From the NCBI GenBank assembly GCA_033026295.1, contig CM065182.1, forward strand, positions 7,502,001 through 7,566,000: a stretch of DNA of 64,000 nt, in the 5' to 3' direction. Below, piece by piece: positions 21,846 to 33,164 of this stretch (the stretch's first letter is position 1; every line of letters starts with the position of its first letter). The position numbers were made by a program, and so were the translations under genes. The notes under the pieces are model-generated. The model saw nothing but the letters and a program-made list of their open reading frames with translations, was not told the DNA's origin and made no database searches. The DNA comes from Channa striata (lineage: Eukaryota; Chordata; Actinopteri; Anabantiformes; Channidae).

Positions 21846-22474
21846 TGATCCATACGAGCGACTGACAGTACTGGGAAAACAGTTGGAATAGGACGTTTAA
21901 ACTAATTTATGGGCAGATTGTACAACATACAGCATACTCCAAAATTCGGTCGCACGATAGACCGATAATATCATGACAATCGGGGAACTGATGAGTATAT
22001 CTACAGTAAACCCCTCCACAAAACACTTGTACATGTAAGTGTCAGCATGGAAGATGAAAGTACCTACATTGAGGAGCTGGAAATAATCCCTTTACTTTAA
22101 TTTTGTCAAGATGAAAGTTCAAAGGGAAGTTATTGTAACATGGAAGTTGTGTGATGGTGTTTAGAAGCATCTTTATTTCTAGAGCCAGGAAGCATCAAAG
22201 AAAAGAGCTCCCAGTCAAGTTATAGTTTCTTTACCATCGATATTCTCAGTCACCGCTCACATTTCTCTGCTGTGAGGATTTCTGTGTGTCTTACATCGTC
22301 TTTCTGCCATGTATTATTTTTGCTTTTTGTTTTACACAATTCACGTTGAGTTTTTCTGTATTTTCTTGTTGTTAAATAGCTACTGGAAGCCTGGGTTCGT
22401 GTGCAGTATTATACAACTCCACCTATTTGTCTTCTCTAGCTTTTTTAAATTGGTCATTTTTAATAAATGCCACT
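21846..22474. other. OR upstream flank
   Basis: Repeated before OR 44252 (about 43075-43689), with partial copies before OR 27131 and 48328. No gene is visible. Confidence 0.6.
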
Positions 22475-22569
22475 GAGATTAATTACCTTGATGTTCAAAC
22501 GCTTAAAAAAGTTCTATTTACGGACAATGTCATTAACCAGGATTGTCTGGTGATGGACTAATTAGAACC
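22475..22569 (+). promoter_or_regulatory. OR upstream module (for OR 23024)
   Basis: GAGATTAATTAC at 22475-22486 and CTAATTAGAACC at 22558-22569, spaced by GACAATGTCATTAACC. Both carry the TAATTA homeodomain-type core known from vertebrate OR promoters; the regulatory role is inferred. It lies 549 bases before the coding ATG. Confidence 0.6.
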
Positions 22570-22677
22570 AATCCATTTTGCTTCCAATGGTCTGTGTTTG
22601 TCATTAGATGTTTGTTTCAAGTGTGTAGAAAGTTTCATCGCTCACACTCTCAATGGACCAAATTATTGTCCTCCAGC

Positions 22678-22796
22678 TTTCTCAGTATTAGATGGAAGCT
22701 TTATCTCTGGAGATCAATAAAACAACTATATTTTTCAGTGTCCACGAATCAGACAAGCAGTTGTTGACATGCTGCTGTTGGAGTCAGCATCACTCG
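22678..22796 (+). other. predicted 5' exon of OR 23024, possibly coding
   Basis: Conserved block ending CACTCG with donor GTAAATG at 22797; acceptor ACACAG ends at 22994. An ATG at 22769 would splice in frame with the receptor and add 19 residues (MLLLESASLGARHSLWSPA). The context GACATGC has a G at -3. Confidence 0.6.
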
Positions 22797-23023
22797 GTAA
22801 ATGTTGATCACATGATCTGGTAATCTTAGTTTACTGACGTACAGTATAGGACATGTGTACACGCTTAAACTAAAAGTGAGTGTATTCTAAACATGGTTTA
22901 ATTATGATCAGTGAAATGGCATAAATTCAGTGCATATTTAGGTCAATGTGTATGATGTGATGTCAATTTGTCATATTTGAAAGCTTTTACACAGGGGCAA
23001 GACACAGCCTGTGGAGTCCAGCA

Positions 23024-24007
23024 ATGTCTTTTCTGAAAAGTGTTCTTAACGACTCTGGTATCATTCATCCTCCAGGTTTTTATATTATTGGATTTCAAAC
23101 ACTTCCCTTCATTAATGTCTACTTCATATTTATAGCTTTTGTCTATGTGGTTACAGTGATGTTCAATAGTTTGGTGATTTTCACAATTACATCTAATCGT
23201 TCTTTACACACTCCAAGATTTTTGGCTGTGGTTAATCTTGCAGTAATTGACGTGATCCTGAACACATCTACTATTCCTGCTATGATAAAAATATTCCTAT
23301 TTAAAGACAACTTTGTTCCATTTAACTTATGTTTAGTACAAATGTTTGTTTTCTATTCTTTTGGGGCTTTGGAGTCATGTGCACTTGCTATACTTGCCTA
23401 TGACAGGTTGATTGCAATATGTTTCCCTCTGCGTCAGAACTCAATCAACACACTGCAAAGAATGTCATATATTGTTTTCTTGTCTTGGTGTTTTGCTTTG
23501 GGCATCACAGGATTTGCAGTAGGTATAATGACCTCACTGTCATTTTGCAGTTCTCTTAACATATTCAGTTATTACTGTGACTACACACCAGTGTACAGAC
23601 TCGCCTGCAATGATTACACAATGCAGTCGTTTCTGACCTCTGTGCTTTCTTTTTTTGTACTCGGAGGACCCCTTGCTTTTATTTTACTGTCTTACATCAT
23701 CATCTTGGTGACTGTGTTCAGGATGAAATCTTTAGATAGTCAAGTAAAAGCTTTGGCCACTTGTGTGGAGCATATCATTATTGTTGCTGCATTTTACATT
23801 CCTCTCATTGTTATTTTTGCTATCGACTTTTATCTGCAAACCAATGACCCAGACCAGCGGGTGCTCAGTCTGTCTCTGGCCTCTTGCATACCACCCTGTA
23901 TCAATCCTATTGTGTATTCTTTGAAAACCAAAGAGATCAGAACCAGAGTTCTGGCACTTGTAAGAAAAATAAAATCAACATCGACCAATGTAGGAAAGCG
24001 TGCGTGA
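23024..24007 (+). CDS. olfactory receptor, intact, 327 residues
   Basis: Full receptor: NDS sequon at about 9, HTPRFL, C103, VFYSFGALESCALAILAYDR in segment 3, segment 4 with MSYIVFLSWCFALGITGFAV, outer loop SFCSSLNIFSYYCDYTPVYR, FVLGGPLAFILLSY segment 5, KALATCVEH, IDFYLQTNDPDQR third outer loop, and PPCINPIVYSLKTKEIR. The tail is short because GTAAGAAAAATAAAATC has five As where the copy at 45187 has six; the frame slips and ends NVGKRA, whereas the sister tail continues to ECKVANHC. This is the working partner of the pseudogene at 44252. The start shown is the exon-2 ATG; an in-frame exon-1 start is possible. Confidence 0.94.
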   Translation: MSFLKSVLNDSGIIHPPGFYIIGFQTLPFINVYFIFIAFVYVVTVMFNSLVIFTITSNRSLHTPRFLAVVNLAVIDVILNTSTIPAMIKIFLFKDNFVPFNLCLVQMFVFYSFGALESCALAILAYDRLIAICFPLRQNSINTLQRMSYIVFLSWCFALGITGFAVGIMTSLSFCSSLNIFSYYCDYTPVYRLACNDYTMQSFLTSVLSFFVLGGPLAFILLSYIIILVTVFRMKSLDSQVKALATCVEHIIIVAAFYIPLIVIFAIDFYLQTNDPDQRVLSLSLASCIPPCINPIVYSLKTKEIRTRVLALVRKIKSTSTNVGKRA

Positions 24008-26568
24008 GAGTTTTGGCCATAATTCTTTGTTTGGAGTGTAAAGTAGCAAATCACTGTTGAATTCTGTTGTTTAATCAATAATACCACAATATACAGTTTC
24101 TTTTCTCAGAAATGCATATCGATCATGATTTGAGTTGTATCTTACCAATCTTTAGTTTTGCTCTACATGCAGAATGATAAACAAATAAACTCCGTGAGTG
24201 AGAGTCAGGTGAGGACCAGGTGCAGACTAGCGTGTGATTTCCACAATAAGCCGAAATAAAACAGATGAGGAAGCAGCAGCAAACCTGCTCTGTGGAAATG
24301 AAAACAGACATCCAAGAAACGCTAAACAGACATTTCTTTTAATTTCAAATTATTTATAAGAAGTAAGCGCGTCTACATCCCCATCCTATTTTTGATGGTT
24401 ACAGTGTGTAATTTGTAAGAAGAGAAAATGTGCTTTTTTTTGTAAACATTTTGTAAACATATTTTGCTTGATTTGTATGTTATATATACAAACATTTAGA
24501 TGTGTCTGCCAAATGACTAACTGCAAATCTGTCAATCGATAGTCACTGTGCTTTAAAGTAGTTTTTGAATTTGTGGTATTATTCAGTGGTATGGCCTTAA
24601 GTCCATACATGTTTACTGCATGTACCTGTGGTAGATCTACAATTACAGGTTATAAAAGCAAGACATAGGAATGTGAATTTATTAGTACTTCTTTTTTGAA
24701 TGATTTTAAAACAAAGTGCACGGATATATACAGTTTGCAAATACGGTTGTTATGCCCTCCCATGGAGAGGCAATAGTACAGAGAACCTCAATGTTTTTTT
24801 AATGGATTCGAGTTTTTGATTAATTCAACACCACCAGTCAAAGCCTGTGCGCGGGGGGGGGGGGGGTTATGTATTGACTTGGTTTTTATTATTTCAAGTC
24901 TGCACTTTGGTAATGCTAGGAGTAGACAAGAGTTGTTGATTGATATAATGACGGGGGTACAGATGAGGCAAGGTACAGATATCACATTTATCTGAGTACC
25001 AGCACATGTGGGAACTGCAGGTGATGAAAGGGCTGATAAGGGGTCGGGATGGCTGTGAAAAAGGAACAGGCATAAGTCAATCCTAAGTTTTTAAAAGCAC
25101 AGTGAAAATGTTTGGTGTGGATGGGGGTAAACTGAAAATGGCAGCACTACTGGAACCCTCAAAGAAGGGTAGACGTTTATAGTCTGTCCAAACGAGAGGG
25201 GCAGGATGTAAAGGTTCCGTTAACTGGATACTGTAACTATAGGACCCAAAAGCAGACGCCGAGACACACCAAGAGTGCAGGAGGTTTATTAACACATGAA
25301 CCTCTAAAAACAGTTAAATAATTAACTCAAAGACAGAAACTTATATTATAACCAAAACCTTACAAGGCAGAAACTTAGACCATAACAAAATACACTCTTA
25401 ATGAGAAGACTAACACTATAACAGAAAATAACTCTAACAGAGGAGAATAATATTACAAACAGAAACTTACTGTAAACAAGAAGATGAACAAACTAGAACT
25501 ATGAACAGACTCACGACAGTATCAAAGGCTGAAGATCGGGAAAGGAAGGAAGGATTAGGAAGGAGCACCAGAACGGACCATGACACACTAGCAACCCCAA
25601 AACTAAATGCAAGGCCTTAAATACAAACATGCAGAGTTGATGATGACGAAGATGAAAGGCAAAATGGGAGATGAAGATGAAAGGCAAAAGGCAAGTGCAA
25701 GGACACACCAAAAAACAAGAGCAGCAAAAACCCAAAACAGGAACAATATACCAACTCAATACATCCAACTCATAATACAGGAAAGAAAAAGAAATAGAGG
25801 AAAAAATAAAAGATAACGTTGCAAAGACTATGATAAGAATTGGCCATAGCCAACAGTACATTATTTAGCATCAAAATGGGACATGTGATAGTTTTTAAGA
25901 ATCAGAAAGAATAAAGCATGTGAGCTTGTTTTTATTTATTTTTAAAAAAGCTAACTGATCTGGTTTGGAGTTGAGGCTTACAGAGCTAAACTTTTACTTT
26001 ACATGCTGGACGGACATGACTGCACTTAAAAGATGATTTCAAATGATATTTAAGATGTGTGTGCATCTACAACTTGTATTTCTAAGTGTGTGCAATGTGT
26101 AGGATGAGATCAACAAAAAATCTTTCAATACAGTATTTTACTTGATTTCTGTCTCTTCAATTATGTTTTAGGATATGTCTATCAAAACTATTGTCACAGT
26201 TTTGGCAAAGTTCAAAGGAAAGTTATTTGTAACATGGAAGTTGTGTGATGGTGTTTGGAAGCGTCTTTATTTCTAGAGCCAGGAAGCATCAAAGAAAAGA
26301 GCTGCCAGTCAAGTTATAGTTTCTTTACCACCGATATTCTCAGTCACCGCTCACATTTCTCTGCTGTGAGGATTTCTGTGTGTCTTACATCGTCTTTTTG
26401 CCCTGCATTATTTTTGCTTTTTGTTTTACACACTTCATGTTGAGTTTTTCTGTATTTTCTTGTTGTTTAATAGCTACCGGAAGCCTGGGTTCACGTGCAG
26501 TATTATACATTTCCACCTATTTGTCTTCTCTAGCTTTTTTAAATTGGTCATTTTTAATAAATGCCACT
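24008..26568. other. intergenic, duplicated at 45287-47764
   Basis: Holds OR 3' flank (24008-24320), a run of 14 G at 24853-24866, and the repeat at 25060-25865. The short open frames here have no recognisable motif, and their counterparts in the second copy are preserved only because the duplication is recent. Confidence 0.6.
25060..25865. repeat. unclassified interspersed repeat
   Basis: About 0.8 kb, starting near the motif ACAGTGAAAATGTTTGG and containing GGACCCAAAAGCAGACGCCG, GCAGGAGGTTTATTAACACA and an A-rich ACAGAAAC-rich tract. Its layout suggests a retroelement or satellite piece. The second copy is at 46295-47049. Confidence 0.4.
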
Positions 26569-26676
26569 GAGATTAATTACCTTGATGTTCAAACGCTTAA
26601 AAAAGTTCTATTTACGGACAATGTCATTAACCAGGATTGTCTGGTGATGACATCACAAGTTGGACTAATTAGAACC
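26569..26676 (+). promoter_or_regulatory. OR upstream module (for OR 27131)
   Basis: GAGATTAATTAC at 26569 and CTAATTAGAACC at 26665, with the ATGACATCACAAGTTGG insert between GGTGATG and the second site that OR 23024 lacks. It lies 562 bases before the ATG. Confidence 0.6.
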
Positions 26677-26783
26677 AATCCATTTTGCTTCCAATGGTCT
26701 GTGTTTGTCATTAGATGTTTGTTTCAAGTGTGTAGAAAATTTCATCGCTCACAATCTCAATGGACCAAATTATTGTCCTCCAG

Positions 26784-26903
26784 CTTTCTCAGTATTTGCT
26801 GGAAGCTTTATCTCTGGAGATCAATAAAACAAGTATATTTTTCAGTGTCCACGAATCAGACAAGCAGTTGTTGACATGCTGCTGTTGGAGTCAGCATCAC
26901 TCG
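26784..26903 (+). other. predicted 5' exon of OR 27131, possibly coding
   Basis: Ends CACTCG with donor GTAAATG at 26904; acceptor ACACAG ends at 27101. The ATG at 26876 joins in frame with the receptor through the predicted splice (19 extra residues). Confidence 0.6.
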
Positions 26904-27130
26904 GTAAATGTTGATCACATGATGTGGTAAACTTAGTTTACTGACGTACAATATAGGACATGTGTACACGCTTAAACTAAATGTGAGTGTATTCTAAACA
27001 TGATTTAATTATGATCAGTGAAATGGCATAAATTCCGTGCATATTTAGGTCAGTGTGTATAAGGTGATGTCAATTTGTCATATTTGAAAGCTTTTACACA
27101 GGGGCAAGACGCAGCCTGTGGAGTCCAGCA

Positions 27131-28168
27131 ATGTCTTTTCTGAAAAATGTTCTTAACGACTCTGGTATCATTCATCATCCAGGTTTTTATATTATTGGAT
27201 TTCAGACACTTCCCTTCATTAATGTCTACTTCATATTTCTAGCTTTTGTCTATGTGGTTACAGTAATGTTCAATAGTTTGGTGATTTTCACAATTACATC
27301 TAATCATTGTTTACACACTCCAAGATTTTTGGCTGTGGTTAATCTTGCAGTAATTGACGTGATCCTGAACACATCTACTATTCCTGCTATGATAAAAATA
27401 TTCCTGTTTAAGGACAACTTTGTTCCATTTAACATATGTTTAGTGCAAATGTTTGTTTTCTATTCATTTGGGACATTGGAGTCATTTGCACTTGCTGTAC
27501 TTGCCTATGACAGGTTGATTGCAATATGTTTCCCTCTGCGTCAGAACTCAATCAACACACTGAGAAGCATGTCTTGTATTGTTGGCGTAACTTGGTGTTT
27601 TGCTCTAAGCATATGTGTGTTTTCAACCTGTATAATGACTCAACTGTCGTTTTGCAGTTCTCTGAAAGTGTTCAGTTATTTCTGTGACTACACACCAGTG
27701 TATAGACTCGCCTGTAATGATTACACTCTGCAGTGGTTTGCTGCCTCTGTGCTTTCCTCTTTGATTCTTGCAGGACCATTTGGTTTCATTGTTCTGTCTT
27801 ACATCATCATCCTGGTGACTGTGTTCAGAATGAAATCTTTAGATAGTCGAGTGAAAGCTCTGGCCACTTGTGTTGAGCATCTGATTATTGTTGCTGCATT
27901 TTACATTCCACTTCTTACCATTTTTTCTATGGACATTCATCTGCACACCAGTGACCCAGACCAGCGGGTGCTCAGTCTGTCTCTGGCCTCTTGCATACCC
28001 CCCTGTATCAATCCTATTGTGTATTCTTTGAAAACAAAAGAGATCAGAACCAGAGCTTTGGCACTTGTAAGGGAATGTAAAATCAACATGGAGCGATATA
28101 GGAAAGCATGTGTGAGAGTTTTGGCCACAACTCTTTGTTTAGTTTGTGAAATAGAAAGTCACAGTTGA
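27131..28168 (+). CDS. olfactory receptor, intact, 345 residues
   Basis: Intact receptor with a mosaic make-up. The N-terminus MSFLKNVLNDSGIIH and segment 3 VFYSFGTLES resemble OR 23024, while segment 4 and the outer loop (ALSICVFSTCIMTQLSF, LQWFAASVLSSLILAGPFGF) resemble the MSMRTGQ genes. HTPRFL, AYDRLIAICFPLRQ, KALATCVEH and PPCINPIVYSLKTKEIR are all present. The third outer loop is private (SMDIHLHTSDPDQR). The cytoplasmic tail is long, with several cysteines (RKACVRVLATTLCLVCE). A near-identical copy lies at 48328. IIHHPGF replaces the usual IIHPPGF. Confidence 0.95.
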   Translation: MSFLKNVLNDSGIIHHPGFYIIGFQTLPFINVYFIFLAFVYVVTVMFNSLVIFTITSNHCLHTPRFLAVVNLAVIDVILNTSTIPAMIKIFLFKDNFVPFNICLVQMFVFYSFGTLESFALAVLAYDRLIAICFPLRQNSINTLRSMSCIVGVTWCFALSICVFSTCIMTQLSFCSSLKVFSYFCDYTPVYRLACNDYTLQWFAASVLSSLILAGPFGFIVLSYIIILVTVFRMKSLDSRVKALATCVEHLIIVAAFYIPLLTIFSMDIHLHTSDPDQRVLSLSLASCIPPCINPIVYSLKTKEIRTRALALVRECKINMERYRKACVRVLATTLCLVCEIESHS

Positions 28169-28890
28169 ATGATATTGTTCATTAGCTAATGCAACAGGAT
28201 ATATTTACAAATATATATATTTTGCTGTGTTGGATGTACGGCTTAGCAAGCTACACTTACTTTGCATGCAATATGGATATGACTAAACAACGAGTCAGGT
28301 GAGAACCAGGTGCAGACTAATGTGTGACTTGTGTGACTTACACAGATAAAAACAGATGAGGCAGCAGCAAATGTTGGGGAATTAAAACACAACACGCCAC
28401 TGCAAAATATATTTGTATTGGCATCTACAACCACAACCTCGACTTTTATTGCTAATAAAGTTGTCACTTTTTTTTTCAAATGTTTGTTTGAACATGGTAA
28501 AAACCAATATTCCAACTGTAATGCTGCACTTGAATGCAAAAATAAACTGTATGTCTAAGCACTTTGGTGCAGTTGGTGCCTCTGTTGACCTCTCAATAAA
28601 CTTATCTATTAATATATTTGCAATGGCAAGATGGGGGACACTGGCAAGCAAAGCTGTGCTGATTGGCCAGTGACAACACCAAATCATTTCAGATTTTTGT
28701 GGCTACTTTGGATTCTACATTGTAGATGGCAAAATTATGAAAACCAAAGTTCTTTGCTGCCTCTACAAAAAGCAGACAAGCTTGAGAACTATTTTCCAAA
28801 TCTATGTATGTGGTCAATATGGCCACTAGAGATGTGGTCGACTCAGTCAATTGTTGATAATGACCCCCAGATTTTTGGTAGAATTATTGG
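28169..28890. other. OR 3' flank
   Basis: Shares GTCAGGTGAG(A)ACCAGGTGCA with the 3' flank of OR 23024 and is copied at 49366-50085. No gene is recognised; overlapping short frames on both strands are not supported by any motif. Confidence 0.5.
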
Positions 28891-28899
28891 GGAAAATCC

Positions 28900-29245
28900 C
28901 TGAAGACCCACCGTTGATGCTGATGCTGTGATGTGATGAAGGTCTGGCAAGGAAAGGCTAAAACTTCTATCTCCGAGGTTGAGCTGAAGCTGTGTTTTGC
29001 TCATCCAAGCACAGACAGGCAAGAATGCATGATGAGACAGTGGAGTACTACAGTGGAAAGGACAGGAAGAGCTGCATTACATCAGCATGGTCATGACAAG
29101 AATAACCATGTGAGTGGATGATAGAATGCGAGGATGTATTATACCTAGAAAACAGAAGAGGAACAAATATTGAGCCCTGCAGCATACCAGTAGACAGGCT
29201 GTGAGGGTTGGAAATGCGTCCCTGACATAAAAATCCCTGCATAAA
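28900..29245 (-). pseudogene. LINE reverse-transcriptase fragment
   Basis: The minus strand reads GMLQGSIFVPLLFSRYNTSS, corresponding to the conserved PQGSVLGPLLF block, followed by HGYSCHDHADVMQLFLSFPL at the place of the YADD catalytic site (here HADV). A shifted frame then resembles AWMS..LQLNL. It is a dead piece of a CR1/Rex-type element, also present at 50100-50439. Confidence 0.6.
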
Positions 29246-29831
29246 AAACTAAATATTACTCACTGCACCTTAGGTACACAAGGAATTGCACTGAAACTGA
29301 CAAAAACAGAGCACCTGGGTTTTCCTTCATTATCACATTTGTATGTTGACTGTATTTCTTGTACTTGTCATTCCTATATTGTCTTGTATTCGTTCACTAT
29401 TAAAGAGAGCCACCAACAACTAGGAGCAAATGTGTTGTATGTGTTAGCACACTTAGCCAATAAAGCTAAATAGATTCTATACTATACATTAATTCAAGCT
29501 ACTGCTTTAGATTTGGCTGCCTTCCTTTTTTAGTTTTTTAATTTTTCTGAAGGAAATGGAAACTGGTTTTATGGCGTTTATGATTTCTTGATTCTGGATA
29601 TTATTGCTATTGGTAGCTCAGTGCGATTGTTACTTATCTTCAGGTCATTTGCATCTTTAACAGAGTCTGCTGTGGATTTTGTTTTTATTCAGAAAATCTA
29701 CAGTGTTTTTAGTTTTTAGATGCTGCTTTTATTTATCATAGTGCAATCAAAGTCATCTTACCCCCACTTTGATTGTATATTGACTATATTTGTGCTTGCT
29801 GACTCTCAAGATTTTCAACTTTCAATTAAAA
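29246..29831. other. intergenic, copied at 50440-51026
   Basis: AT-rich; no gene seen. The stretch near 29740-29830 has a weaker relative near 32600-32690. Confidence 0.4.
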
Positions 29832-30525
29832 TTTTCAACTTTATTTATATAGCACTGATATACAACAAAGTCATCTCAAGGCACTTTACACAATAAAGTC
29901 AAGTAGTTTTGAGCCTAGTCTTAAAAGTAGAGAGGGGGTCTGCTTCCCGAATCTGGACTGGGAGCTGGTTCCACAGGAGAGGAGCTTGATAGCTAAAGGC
30001 TCTGCCTCCCATTCTATTTTTGGAAATTGTTGGAAACAAAAGTAGGCTTGCATTTTGGGACCAAAATGGTCTAGTAGGATGATATGTTACTAGGAGATCT
30101 TTTAGATATGATGGAGCTTGACCGTTTAGAGCTTTATTGGTATGAAGAAGGGTTTTAAATAATATTCTACATTTAATTGGAAGCCAATGGAGAGAAGCTA
30201 ATGAAGGTGAAATATGATCTCTCTTACAAATCCCAGTCAGCAATCTCAATGCAGCATTTTGGATTAATTGAAGGCTTTTTAGAGAGTTACTGGGGCAGCC
30301 TGAAAGTAGAGAATTACAGTAGTCCAATCTAGAAGTAACAAATGCATGGACCAGTTTTTCAGCATCACTTTGAGACAGGATGCTCCTGATTTTGTCAATG
30401 TTCCGTAGGTGGAAGAATGCTGTTCTAGAGATTTGTTTTATGTCTAAGGTAAATGACAAATCCTGGTCAAAAATGACTCAGAGATTCCTTGCAGTACTAC
30501 TGGGGGCCAGAGTTTTTGATTTACA
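29832..30525 (-). mobile_element. L2-like LINE 3' fragment
   Basis: Minus-strand copy starting at its 3' end (CAACTTTATTTATATAGCAC at 29850). The frame from 30459 down to 29899 gives the ORF2 C-terminus: KLVHAFVTSRLDYCNSLLSG, LKSLQLIQNAALRLLTG, WLPIKCRILF and GGRAFSYQAPLLWNQLP. Sequence ends at about 30525, where OR upstream flank takes over. The second copy is at 51027-51720. Confidence 0.85.
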
Positions 30526-30652
30526 CCCTTCCTGTCAAAGTGTTTCTGTATGTTCTTGTTGGCTGAAAGCTGCTGGATGCCTGGCTTCACATGAGCAGTA
30601 CTGTAACTTTCACATGTTACTTTTTATTGTTTTATTTTTTGTAAATGCTAAT

Positions 30653-30746
30653 GAGATTAATTATCAAGTTCAAACATGTACATGTTGATTTAAGAATGAA
30701 CCAGAATTCTCTGGTGATTGTTTCACAAATTAGGCTCATTAGAACC
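30653..30746 (+). promoter_or_regulatory. OR upstream module (for OR pseudogene 31091)
   Basis: GAGATTAATTAT at 30653 and GCTCATTAGAACC ending at 30746. It lies 438 bases before the ATG, shorter than for other genes. Confidence 0.55.
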
Positions 30747-30806
30747 AAAATATTTTGCTCACAACAGTGTATGTTTGTCATTAGATGATTGATGATTTTT
30801 TTTAGC

Positions 30807-30926
30807 TTTTTCAGCATCAGCAGGAAGGTTTATCTCTGGAGATCCATGACACAATTATATCTGCCAGAGTCCAAGAATCCGACCAGCACTTGTTGACATG
30901 CTGCTTTAGGAGTCAGCATCACTCGG
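30807..30926 (+). other. predicted 5' exon of OR pseudogene 31091
   Basis: Ends CACTCGG with donor GTAAACA at 30927; acceptor ACACAG ends at 31061, intron 135 bases. The exon ATG at 30899 is followed three codons later by TAG, so it makes only a minimal upstream frame. Confidence 0.55.
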
Positions 30927-31090
30927 GTAAACACAGTTTACTGTGTACACGTTTAAAATGAATAAGAATGTATTCTAAACACTGTTCAAACTAAATCGTT
31001 GTTATAGCATAAATGCATATAAAGTGATGTCAGTTTGTCATATTTGAGAGCTTTTACACAGGGGCAAGACGCAGCCTGTGGAGTCCAACT

Positions 31091-32049
31091 ATGTCTTTTC
31101 TGAAGAATGTTCTTAATAACACTGGTATCATTCATCCTCCAGGTTTTTATATTGTTGCATTTCAAACGCTTCCCTTCATCAATGTCTACTTCATATTTCT
31201 AGCTTTTGTCTATGTGGTTACAGTGATGTTCAATAGTTTGGTGATTTACACAATTACATCTAATCGTTCTTTACACTCTCCAAGATTTTTGGCTGTGGTC
31301 AATCTTGCAGTAATTGACATAATTCTAAACACATCTACTATTCCCGGTATGATAAAAATATTCTACTTTAAGGACAATTTTGTTCCCTTCAAGTTATGTT
31401 TTGTACAGATGTTTGTTTACTATGCTTTCATGACGTTGGAGTCATTTGCACTTGCTGTACTTGCCTATGACAGGTTGATTGCAATATGTTTCCCTCTGCG
31501 TCAGAACTCAATCAACACACTGAGAAGCATGTCTTGTATTATTGGCCTGACTTGGTGTGTTGCTCTGAGCATCAATGGATTTGCAGTAGGTTTAATGAAT
31601 CCACTGTCTTTTGCAATTCTCTCAACGTGTTCAGTTATTTCTGTGACTATGCGCCTGTGTTGAGACTCGCCTGTAATGATTACAGTCTGCAGTGGTCTGT
31701 TGGCTCTGTGCTTTCTTGTTTGATTCTGGGTGGACCCTTGACTTTTGTTTTTTTGTCTTATTTCATCATCCTGGTGACTGTGTTCATGATGAAATCTTTA
31801 GGTAGTCGGGTGAAAGCTTTGGCCACATGTGTTGAACATCTGATTATTGTGACTGTATTTTACATTCCTCTCATTGTCATTTTTTGTATTGAGCTGTTTG
31901 TGCGACACACAGACCCAGAGCAGAGTTCGCTCAGTCTGTCTCTGGCCTCGTGCATACCACCCTCTGTTAATCCTATTGTGTATTCTTTGAAAACCAAAGA
32001 GATCAGAACCAGAGTTCTGGCAATTTTAAGAAAAATAAAATTAACATAG
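31091..32049 (+). pseudogene. olfactory receptor pseudogene, single-base frameshift
   Basis: The frame is intact from ATG 31091 through segments 1-4 (IIGLTWCVALSINGFAVGLM). It is lost at 31609-31612, where CTGTCTTTTGCAATT has four Ts and the intact sister at 52322 has five. The receptor sequence continues in the next frame: NSLNVFSYFCDYAPVLRLAC, segment 5 LGGPLTFVFLSY, HLIIVTVFYIPL, ELFVRHTDPEQ and PPSVNPIVYSLKTKEIR. A second run of As near 32032 is also one base shorter than in the sister, giving a shorter tail. All other positions look functional, so the loss is recent or an assembly error in a T run. Confidence 0.88.
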
Positions 32050-32945
32050 ACCGATATAAAAAGCATGTGTGAGAGTTTGGGCCATAACAGTTTGTTTAGA
32101 TTGTAAAGAAGCAAATCACTGTTAAATGTTTCTGCTAATAAACTAAAAATCAAGGTTATTGCTTTTATTGAAAGAAGGAACATGATCCCTCATTGGGTAG
32201 GAGTTGAAATTAACCGATCTACACTTTCACTCTACATACAGCATAAATATGGTGAGACGGAACGTGACTTTTCGCACAACTCCATAAAGCATCTTACCAC
32301 AAAAAGCTAATTTGTATTATTCCTTCTTATATTCAAGACGTACAAGAATCTACATATTGTCATAATCTGTTGGGGAGTGTATAGTACTGTATGCGGAGTT
32401 GAGGGGGTTATTGGATTCATAAAGCAAACACCTGATTGCACAGGTTTTTAACATAAGAAAAGAAGTTGTGGCCGACCTATCTCAGTTTTTCATTACAATT
32501 GTTACTTATCTTCAGCTCTTCGAAGTCTTTAACAGAGTATGTTGCAGGTCACGTGAGTGAGAAAATCTACAGTTTTCAGCTGCTTCTCCTAAATTCTTTG
32601 TCATAGTCCCAGGAGTCACTCCAAGTCACTTGAGCCTTCGTATTGATGTTATATTGATTATATTAGTTCCGTGGATGCTTTCTGACCCTTACGTTTAAGT
32701 TACTTTGCCACTGATATTCTAATTCATCATATCCATCTCTCTGATGTTGCCTGCTTGCTGTGAGGATTTCTGTGTGTCTTCTTTTTGCCCTTTATCCTTT
32801 TTGCTTTTTGTTGTAAACCCTTCCTGTCACAGTGTTTCTGTATGTTCTTGTTGGCTGAAAGCTGCTGGATGCCTGGCTTCACATTAGCAGTACTGTAAAC
32901 TTTCACATGTTATTTTTTATTGTTTTATTTTTAGTAAATGCTAGT
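32050..32945. other. OR 3' and 5' flank between 31091 and 33463
   Basis: The first part resembles 34414-34700 and 63652-63860. The second part (32760-32945) is the OR upstream flank with CTGCTGGATGCCTGGCTTCA, also found at 30570 and 51765. No gene is seen. Confidence 0.5.
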
Positions 32946-33040
32946 GAGATTAATTAGTCTCAAGTTCAAACACCTACATGTTGATTTAAGAATGAACCAG
33001 AATTCTCAGGGGATTGTATCACAAATTAGGCTCTAGAACC
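32946..33040 (+). promoter_or_regulatory. OR upstream module (for OR 33463)
   Basis: GAGATTAATTAG at 32946; the proximal site is reduced to GGCTCTAGAACC. It lies 517 bases before the ATG. Confidence 0.55.
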
Positions 33041-33164
33041 AAAATATTTTGCTCACAACAGTCTATGTTTGTCATTAGATGATTGTTATTAGTGCAAAAA
33101 TTGTTTATTCAAAAAATGTCCAACCCAGTTATAGATAAAATGATTGTCATTAGAAGGTTTTAGC

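Noticed and set aside
24850..24870. G run as a possible G-quadruplex regulatory element
   Set aside because: It is a single uninterrupted homopolymer that is shorter in the second copy; this looks like slippage, not a conserved element.
25511..25861. Hydrophobic 116-codon minus-strand frame, repeated at 46695-47045
   Set aside because: It lies in a low-complexity repeat rich in GAAGATGAAAGGC on the other strand; hydrophobicity follows from that composition, and its presence twice follows from the duplication.
26380..26874. 164-codon frame before OR 27131 (also 47576-48070 and 43525-43995)
   Set aside because: It covers the upstream module and predicted first exon; it has no protein motif, is broken before OR 23024, and is best read as conserved noncoding sequence.
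28413..28903. Overlapping short frames conserved at 49607-50097
   Set aside because: Conservation is explained by the recent 21-kb-offset duplication, and there is no recognisable domain.
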